A DNA stretch of 64,000 nucleotides from Branchiostoma floridae (lineage: Eukaryota > Chordata > Leptocardii > Amphioxiformes > Branchiostomatidae), in assembly GCF_000003815.2 (NCBI RefSeq), contig NC_049988.1:23830172-23894171 (forward strand). The letters are read 5' to 3'. The position numbers and the translations under genes are program-made. The notes under the pieces were generated by a model. The model was not told the DNA's origin. It ran no database searches and saw only the letters and a list, made by a program, of their open reading frames with translations. Every line of letters starts with the position of its first letter. The first letter of the stretch is position 1. Shown here in pieces: positions 56,199-64,000 of the stretch.

Positions 56199-59182
56199 CT
56201 AAAGAACAAGAAATAGCCATGTCTTTAAGTACCAGAGTTACCAACCTAGCATTGATATGTTCACATTGAATCACATTTTCCCAGAACTATCGTAGAGCGG
56301 AATGTGTTATCACCAAGCGCGATAGGGGCATCTTCTCTGGGTAGTTTCAAATAATAGATGTGCAAAAGCTAGGTGTGACGGTTCGTTCAGTGTAATATAA
56401 CCAGCTGCTGCCTCGCTGCGTGCCTGCGAAGCTGACGTGTTACGCCGATGGGCGGTTATACAGGCTATGCAGATACAGATATAGATATATGGATGCAGAT
56501 ACAGATATTTAGATACATATATGTAGATACACATATGTGTAGATACAGATACAGATATATAGATACAAATATTGATATATGGATACAGATACAGATACAC
56601 AGATACAGATATAAATATACGGGTACAGATATTTAGATACAAATATAGATATATATGAATACATATACACATATAGAGAGAGAGATAGATAGATAGACAG
56701 ATACAGATATAGATATTTGGACACAAATACCTTCTTGATGGCCTGAGAGATGAGATCGAAGATGGTGGCCAGGTAGGCCAGACCGACGACGATCCATATC
56801 TTCATGAGGACCCTGTACCCGGCCCAGTACGGCTGTTTCTGGTTCCCCGTCACGAAGTCCCCGAACCCGATGGTGCTCAGCGACACGAACATGAAGTACA
56901 CTGACTCCAGGAAGTTCCAGTTCTCCACGTGATGCACCACCTGTAACAGAAACAGGAAGGAACAAATTCTGGTACAGAGAAGATACAGAGTAGAAAGATA
57001 CAGAGTAGAAACAGAAAATAATAAATCCTGACTCCCTGGGTTCGAACCCGCGCCGCCAGATCACAAACTCAGCAACGCAAACCACTACGCTAAAAGGCTG
57101 ACAGTCGTTTGACACGAACATGAAGTACACTGACTCCAGTAAAGTCCACTTCTCCAAGTGATGTACCACCTGTAACAGAAACAGATAGGAACAAATTCTG
57201 GTACAGAGAAGATACAGAGTGGAAAGGTACAGAGTAGAAACAGAAAAGAACAAATCCTGACTCCCGGGATTCCAACCCGCGCCACCAGATCACAAAACCA
57301 GCAACGCAAACCACCACGCTAAAAGTCTCAGTGCTTGAACCTGACTGTTACACTACTCCCCTTTTCTTTTCAAGATTCGTCCTCAAATCTCCGAGTTCGA
57401 TATCCCTGCGTGGCAAATCGCTAGCCTGTTACTCACAATGTGGCAGGCACATCTCACAGGGTCGGCATGGGAACCAATATAAAAAGGGAGCAGAAACAGA
57501 AAGAAACCATTACCCACCCAAGCGGGCACGAGGAAGAACATGCCCGTCCCCAGGAGCAGGCAGACCGCCCAGGCGAGGTGCGAGGCTTGAGACGGGGTGC
57601 ACTTCGGGTGGCGCTCCTGGATGGTGCTGGTGACCCTCCGGACCACGTCACTCATCACTCCAGCTAGTCCGCTTAGAAACGCCGCTGGGAGGAATGGATG
57701 AAGGAATTAATGTAGTAGTAGTACATAATAGTAGTAGACTGGTTTATTAATATCCCTGTCACATTTGGCAAAAATCGATCGGACGACGATACAGCGGCAA
57801 TCGTTCGAGCCTCGCTTATGATTACAACCTTATTGCACAACAATTGTGCAAGGTACAACGTATGGCTTATAAGTGACAGCCTTGGTGACAGGGACGGTTT
57901 TCAGGTGAAATACGCGCAACCCACTTTCGATCTTAAATATGGCCGATCTTCCATCGATACGCCCGAAGATCGTGGATAATGTTACAAGGGTATAAGCAAG
58001 ACGCATAACAGTCCTCCTGGCAGGCTTGGGGGCTGAATTGCGAGGATGTTACATTGATGAGTCTTACAAAGAGCAAACTTTGTGGAAATGGTCATTTGGG
58101 GATTAATCTTTAGGAACCTGAAATCCTTGCCCCAAGCCTAAGTAAGTCTAAGTAAGTATCTGGTATTCAGACCTGTAAGCGAGATACCATTTAACTTTGT
58201 AACTACATTTAGCAAACGAGATATCAAACCAGAAGTCCCGCTGCAATACCGTAACAGGCCGCTAGGGGGCCCAAAGTCCAATCGTTTTCAGGTTTCATCA
58301 AGATCTACCCACATATCGAATATCAATACAATCCATGTAAGTGTTCTTAAGTTATTCTGATCTTCTACAAACGTACAAACATACAAACGCTGCCCAAAAC
58401 ATAACCTTCTTGGCGAAGGTAATAACAATTGTCTCTACATTTCAATTACATTATCTGTTATCCATACCTGTGAGTGGAATGCCCAACAGCGCGTAGAAGA
58501 TGGTGAAGATCCGTCCGCCTTTAGTCTTGGGAGTGGTGGCACCATAACCGATAGTCGTCACCACCGTCATAGAGAAGGTAGTGGCGGGGATGAAATCCCA
58601 GTGAGGCGGGGAGCTGTCGGTCTCGTCACTGAAGGGGTCGAGTCCACTTTCTGAAGCCTGCCACACTGCGTCAATGATGTCTTCTAGTTCGTACTGAGAC
58701 AGGACTATCGTAGGGACGTGCTTGCGTCTGATCATGTTTCGATTTGTAGTATTGGTTGTTGCATTTGTGTTGTTGTTGTTGTTGCCGAGATCCTCTGGAG
58801 TTGGAGTCTCCCAGGTCAGGTTTTTGTGTTGTAGATCCAAGTTGATCTTCGCTCTCTTCACGAGCTCGGCTACTTCCTTTGGTGTGAGGTAGTGGTCGGG
58901 GTCGTCGGCGGCTTGTTTTGTGTAGTCGTCAAAGGCGTAGTAGTCATTGTCGTCTGAGGTGTAGTTTTGAAAGTAGTCATCGTCAAACAGCCATTCTTCG
59001 TGTTCCTGTTGCTCCTTGTGGAACAGGAAGGTTTTCTCACGGATCTTCCTCTCGTTGGGGGACTCCAGAATGTGGAAAACTCCTCCGCCGAGAAACAGGT
59101 AGCCCACAAACGCCACACCTAAGGCGAGGAGCGTGGTCTTCTTCATTCTACGTCGCGCGAGGTTCACACTATAATTAGGCAC
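55920..59182 (-). CDS. Two-pore-domain K+ channel (K2P) B, complete, 4 exons
   Basis: Exons 59182-58468, 57684-57518, 56940-56731 and 56198-55920 join in frame (phases 1, 0, 0) into 456 codons plus TAG. TM1 TTLLALGVAFVGYLFLGGG; a very long extracellular cap of about 165 residues, acidic and Asn-rich with several N-x-T/S sites and no cysteine; pore 1 VTTIGYG; YALLGIPL; TM3 LAWAVCLLLGTGMFFLVPAW; pore 2 LSTIGFGDF; TM4 IWIVVGLAYLATIF; an acidic C-tail of about 90 residues. IFxIxYALLGIPL resembles TREK/TRAAK (KCNK2/4/10). Background K+ channel of the plasma membrane. Confidence 0.88.
56455..56725. repeat. (GATACA)n-type microsatellite in the K2P intron
   Basis: Irregular AGATACAGATAT / ATAGATAT units, about 270 bp, starting within 10 bp of the donor of exon 3. 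Confidence 0.9.
56731..56940 (-). CDS. K2P B exon 3, pore 2 and TM4
   Basis: 210 bp, acceptor TTTCTGTTACAG, donor GTATTT, phase 0-0. VVHHVENWNFLES, STIGFGDFVTG, YRVLMKIWIVVGLAYLATIF. Confidence 0.9.
57025..57105 (-). mobile_element. tRNA-like SINE head (copy 1)
   Basis: Minus strand: TTTTAGCGTAGTGGTTTGCG A box, GCGGGTTCGAACCCAGGG B box. Repeated at 57245-57330 as part of a ~230-bp tandem duplication with the K2P exon piece. Confidence 0.75.
57113..57177 (-). pseudogene. Partial duplicate of K2P B exon 3
   Basis: Acceptor TTTCTGTTACAG, then VVHHLEKWTLLES and FMFVS, matching the first ~63 bp of exon 3 with substitutions, then break-off without the pore or a donor. It sits upstream of exon 3 in transcript order and competes for the same splice join. 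Confidence 0.8.
57245..57330 (-). mobile_element. tRNA-like SINE head (copy 2)
   Basis: Near copy of 57025-57105 (GCGGGTTGGAATCCCGGGAG on the minus strand, B box slightly degraded). Confidence 0.7.
57518..57684 (-). CDS. K2P B exon 2, TM2-TM3
   Basis: 167 bp, acceptor ATTCCTCCCAG, phase 1 to 0. The donor is taken as TGG|GTGGGT because it joins LVPAW to VVHHVENW at the family length; a nearby GTAATGG would give the wrong phase. Confidence 0.8.
58200..58422 (+). repeat. Dispersed repeat ending ACCTTCTTGGCGAAGGT
   Basis: Same family as 40318-40578: GCAATACCGTAACAGG, CCAATCGTTTTCAGG, CATATCGAATATCAATAC, terminal CTTCTTGGCGAAGGT. It lies in intron 1 of K2P B, antisense to it. Confidence 0.65.
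58468..59182 (-). CDS. K2P B exon 1, TM1, cap and pore 1
   Basis: Starts MPNYSVNLARRRMKKTTLL; the inner Met at 59146 is a possible alternative that aligns with K2P A. Ends YALLGIPLT with donor GTATGG, phase 1. Contains the long cap with NYTSDD, NLTW, NATTNTTN. Confidence 0.88.
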
Positions 59183-59611
59183 GATCTAGACACAGTTTTT
59201 CCTGATATCTGCGAGCCGATAGCTTGTCGCCGACAGCTTTTTCAGCGTCTAGATGGAACCACATATATCGCTGTCAAGATGTCGGCAAAATTTCTCCCGA
59301 AAGGTCCAGAGTATTCGCCCGATAGCTAAGCAGGGGTCCCCGACAGCTTCCCTACGTCCTAAGACTGGTGCCTGAATCAGAAACGGCGTCAAATGTACAA
59401 AGCCACAAAGCCGAACTCATTAATAATTCAAGCGCGCGTGAGGCGTCTAACAAATTGCAGCACTTACTACTATAGGATGTCATTGTGTTTTAGTAAAACG
59501 GCGATGTCATTGTACAGAAGCATTGAGGTATGTTATGGGGCAAGACCAATATTGTGTTGTGTTTTCTTTTTATGGGGTCGAGAACGTTTTCATGCAACTG
59601 TGGAGATGGCG

Positions 59612-59760
59612 TCGGGCGTGGCGTAACTGGTAGAGCGTTCGGCTCGGAACCTAGAGGTTCTGAGTTCGATCCCCGCCGTGCCCCGCCCCGACGTTGTGCC
59701 CTTGGAAAAGGCACTTTACACCACCTTCCTCACTTCACCCAGGTGTAAAAATGGGTACCT
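59612..59760 (+). mobile_element. tRNA-derived SINE, well preserved
   Basis: GGCGTAACTGGTAGAGCGTT (A box), GAGTTCGATCCCCGCC (B box), TTGTGCCCTTGGAAAAGGCA, CACTTCACCCAGGTGTAAAA. The tRNA-like head is the best in the window. Confidence 0.85.
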
Positions 59761-60039
59761 TCTGTCTGTACCGTGTATGTGGCACTGTTAATATAAGTTA
59801 AAAAAACTTGAGTGCAGTGCCACATTGTCCTCGTCTGTCCAAAAAAAGCAAAATAGAAAAAAAAAACTGTGGAGATTTTTATTGGCGTAGCTAAAGCAAA
59901 AACGAATAATTGTTCGCTATATGTTTTTTAATGCGTTGACACAGACGACAACGATATGGCACTGCACTTAAGTTAATGGCTTATTTTAACAGTGCCACTT
60001 ACATAGAACATGCAGAATGTAATTCTAGTATTTTACCTC

Positions 60040-60205
60040 CCCGACCGAGGTCAGGTATCATTTTTTTTACACCTGAGTGATCGAAGTGAAGAAGGTCGTG
60101 TAAAGTGCTTTTCCCAAGGGTACAACGACGGGGACACGACGGGTATTGAACTCAAGACCACTAGGTTCCAAGCCATACACCAGTTACGAAGGCACCAAGT
60201 GCGGC
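60040..60205 (-). mobile_element. tRNA-derived SINE
   Basis: Minus-strand copy of the same family: CTTCGTAACTGGTGTATGGC head, GCACTTTACACGACC and CACTCAGGTGTAAAA body. Confidence 0.8.
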
Positions 60206-60244
60206 CATGATGCATATGAGTCTGTATGTTTGCGACCCATTTAC

Positions 60245-60480
60245 AACAGAGTACCCCTCATAGACCGTAATGGTCTCGCCCGGAAATGTTTCACTGTAGC
60301 AACAGGTGCATAAACTGTGAGGGAGGTGGGAATTCACTCAAGGACAACCCCTCATGGAGATTACAATGGTATCGCCCGGCTGGTATGATTCTAGCAACAG
60401 GTGCATTTCATGAAGGGAAAACACCCCTCACAGAGACTGCAGTGGTTTCGCCAAGTATAACAGGTGCATGGATTAGGCAA
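60245..60480. repeat. ~80-bp degenerate tandem repeat
   Basis: Blocks with ATGGTNTCGCCCGG and AGCAACAGGTGCAT, then ACCCCTCA(T/C)(G/A)GAGA, occur about three and a half times. Confidence 0.7.
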
Positions 60481-60614
60481 ATAGTCATAGGCTAGCATCA
60501 CACCGAAACGGGGTCAGGGTTATGGTATCAGCTGTGAACACAAGGGCATGGTTACCCCCTCCCCCAACACACACATCAAACATGACGGTAGCCTGGAATG
60601 CATCCTATTCTGTT

Positions 60615-60790
60615 TGTTTATCTATTATTTATTTGCACAAGAAAATACGTGAAACACAACACAAAAGCAATACATACAAACAGGTGCAGGAGAAGGGGAA
60701 TATCGCAAGAAGCTTAAACTAAGCCACCCTTCCAAAAACTAGACTAAATCGATCACAATCAATAATTTTACCTCCAGCTTTGTCCACTGA
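60615..60790 (-). mobile_element. LINE 3' tail
   Basis: TTATTTATTTGCACAAGAAA and following A-rich sequence resemble the tail at 22161. Fragment only. 60791-61222 shows no gene. Confidence 0.45.
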
Positions 60791-61222
60791 TCACATCCAA
60801 ACAGATCAAGGCTATCCCCCACATTGATTTGTAAAGACCAGTAGGCCGCCTAAGCCTCGTATCTAAATACCTACCCTTAACCACACATGACCTTGCACAA
60901 CTCCTAGACAAGGTCTACAGGCCATGGCTGGTCATGTGTTACTGTGACTTTACGGACATGGACCTGACTGATTAAAAGGAAACGGACCGGGAAAGGCTTT
61001 GGCATTAAGTAATGGAACGTTCATGGCTGTCTCGTCGTTGTTGGCTTACAGGTAGACAATGCTATTCGCTCAACAAAGGAAACGAACAATGTCTCCATAC
61101 ATTTGTTTCTTTACTGGTTTATTTCTGTTCCGCGCTGTGATGCTGGGATCTCTGAGGTTTGCCTAGTACAGGATCTGTTGTTTGTTTATCTGTTTTTTAT
61201 TACCTGTTTGTTTGTGTTCCAG

Positions 61223-61690
61223 GCTGTGTTCCAGTAGAAGGCGGAGACCCTCAGGGGCAGTTAATGCGGGACCTGGTTGTTTGTTTATTTAGATGTTTAC
61301 CAATTTGTTTGTGTTCCAGGCTGTGTTCCGTTAGGAGGAGGAGACTTTGAGGTACAATTGATGCGGGGCCTGTTTGTTTGTTTGTTTACCTGTTTGTTTG
61401 AGTTCCAGTAGAATTTGGAGACTTTGATCTGAGGTACAGTCAATGCGGGACCCGTTTATATGTTTGTTTGTTTACCTGTTTGTTTGTGTTCCAGACTGCG
61501 TTCCAGTAGAAGGAGGCGACCCCGAGGTGCAGCTAATGCGGGACCTGTTTGTTTGTTTGTTTGTTTATTTATTTACCTGTACGTTTGTTTGTGTTCCAGG
61601 CTGTGTTCCAGTAGAAGGAGGAGATCCTGAGGTGCAGTTAGTGCGGGACCTGTTTGTTTGTTTGTTTGTTTGTTTACATGATGTTTGTTT
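61223..61690 (+). repeat. Four to five partial copies of a nicotinic receptor exon
   Basis: Upstream of the full exon at 61700, the unit GTGTTCCAG + GCTGTGTTCCAGTAGAAGG...ATGCGGGACCTG + (TTTG)n recurs at 61223, 61322, about 61405 (degraded), 61494 and 61599. Each has the acceptor and the first 55-60 bp, then passes into TGTTTGTTTG intron sequence without a donor. The ends meet at GACCTGTT, which is in the exon, and CCTGTTTG, which is in the intron. Confidence 0.88.
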
Positions 61691-61699
61691 GTGTTCCAG

Positions 61700-61848
61700 G
61701 CTGTGTTCAAGTACAAGGAGGCGACCCCGAGGTGCAGCTAATGCGGGACCTGTTCGCGGACTACAGTTCCTTCCCCCGGCCCGTGTCCAACACCACCCAC
61801 ATCGTCTCTGTCAAGTTCGGGCTATCACTCTCACAGATCGTCGGGCTG
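61700..61848 (+). CDS. Nicotinic receptor exon, mature N-terminus
   Basis: Acceptor GTGTTCCAG, phase 1 start. Donor CTG|GTCAGG is weak, but it gives [14 protein letters not shown] at the exact family length. Confidence 0.85.
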
Positions 61849-64000
61849 GTCAGGAGAAATTTGTTTCGTTACTTGTTATGTTAAAGAGAGAGCGGAAGAT
61901 AGATGGATAAAAGAATATTTAGATAGAGAGAGAGAGAGATTGGAGCAGAGATTGCAATCTGGCAAAATCGATTATTCTAACGGTACTGTAGGGATAGCGA
62001 TCAATCGAAGTTCACATCGAGATCTCTACTGGAAAAATCGTCGACTGTACCGGCGATTCTGTTCCCAATGTGTACCGGGAGAATCCGCCATTCTGCGACA
62101 CCACAATCTCTACCCTAATATGTAAGCACTTAAAAGTTGGATATGGTCAGTCAATCGGACGAAAATCTCTCTGGGTGAAAATGATGCTTTCTTTGACTGT
62201 TGAATTGTTAACATGATCTTCTGAAAACTATATTGACTTGCATCTTATGGTTTCTTGTGTCTTATAGAACATGAAGGACCAGGTGATGACGACAAGTGTG
62301 TGGCTCAAGCAGGTGAGAGTCTTCATTGCATTGTAAAAAAAGGTTTTAAAATGCCGAGATCGAACTCACGACCTGCTGAACGCCAGGCAAATATTTCACC
62401 TACTTGGCAGCGTAGTTTAGGTTAGTACGTGCAAATGCTGTCATAGTGCCCACCTTTATGGTGCCCACAGACCTGGACGGATTATAATTCAAGGTGGAAT
62501 CCTGCCAAGTAAGGCAACATGAGGCGTATAATCAGTTACGAGACAAGTAGGGTAGTATAAAACATGTATCGTTACATAGTATGGTCTTCATATGACTTTG
62601 CTGTGCCCGCAGATCTGGGAGGATTACAAGCTGACGTGGGATCCTGCCGAGTATGACGGGATCACCCGGATCAAGGTTCCCGTGGACATGATCTGGATCC
62701 CGGATGTTCTGCTCTACAACAAGTAAGTAAATCGTCTTAGGCTAACCTCACATTCCGAACCAGGCTGGCCTGTTTGTGGAAACGAAGAATAGAAATATAC
62801 TTAAAATTACTCGTGGAGTATTCGTAAAAATATTCACAAATAATGACCATGATTATCCTCTTTACGTCTTTGTGTGCTTTGGTGTCTTTTATATCATACT
62901 TGTTGTTCTTGGTCGGTGGTCTGGACGCCAGGGGGCATCTAGAGTTCCTGTTTATCCTTTTAGTGACACTCTCTTTCCTTCACTCTCTTTAACCTTTTGT
63001 TCTACAGCGCTGACGGAAAGTTTGAGGTCTCTTCCTTCACCAAGGCGACCCTGTTCTATAACGGCACGGTGGTCTGGACGCCGGCGGGGATCTACAGTTC
63101 CAACTTATTCTTTTGTGACTCTCTCATTCAATCATTATCTGTTCTACAGCGCTGACGGCAAGTTTGAGGTCTCGTCCTTCACCAAGACGACCCTGTTTTA
63201 TATCGACACGGTAGTTTAGACGACGGCTCCTACTTATCCTTTTGTAATTCTTTCATTCATTTATTCATCGACTCTCTTTACCCAGCGCTGACGGAAAGTT
63301 TGAGGTGTCCTCCTTCACCAAGGCGACCCTGTTCTTTAACGGCATGGTTGTCTGGACGCCGGCGGGGATCTACAAGTCGTACTTATCCTTTTGTGACTCT
63401 ATCATTCATCCATTCTCTCTTAAACTTTCTGTTCTACAGCGCTGACGGAAAGTTTGAGGTCTCTTCCTTCACCAAGGTGACCCTGTTCTATAACGGCACG
63501 GTGGTCTGGACACCAGGAGGGATCTACAGTTCCTACTCATCCTTAGGTGACTCTCTTATTCATTCATTCCTCCACTCTCCCTTCTACAGTGCTGACGGCA
63601 AGTTTGGGATATCCTCCTTCACCAAGTGACTCTCTCATTCATTCATTCCACAACACTCTCTGTCTTTTTTACAGCGCTGAAGGCAAGTTTGGGTGTCCTC
63701 CTTCACAAAGACAACGTTGTTCCATAACGGCATGATACAGAATCTCTAGCAACTCTCTCTCTCTCTCTTTCTCTTTGTTCTACAGTGCCGATGGCAAGTT
63801 TGAGGTCTCGTCCTTCACCAAGGCGACCCTGTTCTATAACGGCACGGTGGTCTGGACTCCAGCGGGGATTTACAAGTCTTACTGCTACATCGACGTAACG
63901 TTTTTCCCGTTCGACCGTCAGAACTGCTCCATGAAGTTCGGCACGTGGACGTACGACGCCACAGTGGTGGACATGGTGCCGATAGAGCCTGTGGTGTGTA
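61700..64000 (+). CDS. Nicotinic acetylcholine receptor-type subunit, ligand-binding domain, partial
   Basis: Exons 61700-61848, 62268-62312 (45 bp), 62613-62722 (110 bp) and 63786 onward. The 45- and 110-bp sizes and the phases match nicotinic receptor genes generally. Reads [69 protein letters not shown], then the Cys-loop [15 protein letters not shown]. The window ends before the loop-C cysteines and the channel, so alpha or non-alpha cannot be told. A cell-surface cation channel subunit is expected. First coding exon probably at 40885. Confidence 0.9.
62268..62312 (+). CDS. Nicotinic receptor 45-bp exon
   Basis: Acceptor TGTCTTATAG, donor GTGAGA, phase 0-0: [15 protein letters not shown]. 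Confidence 0.9.
62340..62412 (-). mobile_element. tRNA-like SINE head
   Basis: Minus strand: CGCTGCCAAGTAGGTGAAAT, B box GTGAGTTCGATCTCGGC. It lies in the intron; no full tRNA fold is claimed. Confidence 0.55.
62613..62722 (+). CDS. Nicotinic receptor 110-bp exon
   Basis: Acceptor TGTGCCCGCAG, donor GTAAGT, phase 0 to 2: [36 protein letters not shown]. Confidence 0.92.
62736..62775. mobile_element. MITE end fragment
   Basis: CTTAGGCTAACCTCACATTC and CGAACCAGGCTGGCC match one end of 48722-48921. The other end was not found. Confidence 0.45.
63008..63720 (+). repeat. Six partial copies of the Cys-loop exon
   Basis: The first 40-100 bp of the exon at 63786 ([20 protein letters not shown]) recurs, each with its own TTCTACAG-type acceptor, at 63008, 63150, 63286, 63441, 63591 and 63675. 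Copies 1, 3 and 4 stay open to GGIYSS / AGIYKSY; copy 2 has TAG; copies 5 and 6 are shorter and damaged. None includes the Cys-loop or a clear donor. Spacers share CTCTCATTCATTCATTC words. Confidence 0.9.
63786..64000 (+). CDS. Nicotinic receptor Cys-loop exon, runs off the window
   Basis: Acceptor TTTGTTCTACAG, phase 2. [55 protein letters not shown]. The only copy of seven that continues into the Cys-loop. Confidence 0.9.

Larger units (their letters stand above)
59183..60614. other. Non-coding stretch upstream of K2P B
   Basis: No exon seen. Holds two SINEs and a short tandem repeat, listed separately. Confidence 0.6.

Noticed and set aside
57025-57330. True tRNA genes at tRNA-like sequences (also 52372, 59612, 62340)
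   Set aside because: A and B boxes are present, but acceptor-stem pairing was not convincing and SINE body words follow in several copies.
57507-57520. Donor GTAATGG for K2P B exon 2
   Set aside because: It would leave phase 1 while the next exon needs phase 0; GTGGGT four bases earlier gives the family-length join.

Overview
The window looks like genomic DNA from a cephalochordate (amphioxus, Branchiostoma). The genes are split by short introns and encode chordate-type families: peptidoglycan recognition protein, two-pore K+ channels, a nicotinic receptor subunit, a type II membrane C-type lectin and a C2H2 zinc-finger protein. Dispersed tRNA-headed SINEs, MITEs, LINEs, a piggyBac-type element and many minisatellites fill the rest. 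No bacterial features, CRISPR array or rRNA were seen. The organism call rests on gene content and repeat style recalled from general knowledge, not on a search. Three N-runs (2249-2385, 30437-31365, 49562-49661) are assembly gaps.

Layout. 1-2248 (-): zinc-finger gene, open at the window edge and into a gap; eight fingers lie between a 10-residue array made of finger linkers and an 8-residue array. 2.4-9.3 kb: MITEs, SINEs and an orphan lectin terminal exon. 9.35-28.3 kb (+): C-type lectin locus. A short N-terminal exon is followed by four copies of a 93-bp exon carrying NPMY/NPMH, an acidic exon, a transmembrane exon, a long repetitive stalk exon, a CTLD exon, a broken CTLD, a second intact CTLD and repeated terminal exons that all end in RP-stop. 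A stack of nested transposons (14.4-19.9 kb) sits in one intron. 28.95-34.57 kb (-): secreted peptidoglycan recognition protein with two cysteine-rich modules; one exon is probably lost in the gap. 34.6-40.8 kb: repeats. 40.9-64 kb (+): probable nicotinic receptor subunit, with a signal-peptide exon at 40885 and the ligand-binding domain from 61700 to the window end. Two K2P channel genes lie on the opposite strand inside its inferred first intron (49.1-49.9 and 55.9-59.2 kb).

The most striking pattern is that at least four gene loci show local tandem arrays containing an exon edge with its splice site. The cases are nicotinic exons at 61.2-61.7 and 63.0-63.7 kb, PGRP exons at 29.5, 31.7, 32.2-33.1 and 34.0-34.3 kb, a K2P exon at 57.1 kb, and whole NPxY exons at 10.2-11.6 kb. 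In several arrays the repeat junction shows microhomology between exon and intron. This may be a continuing source of cassette or decoy exons.
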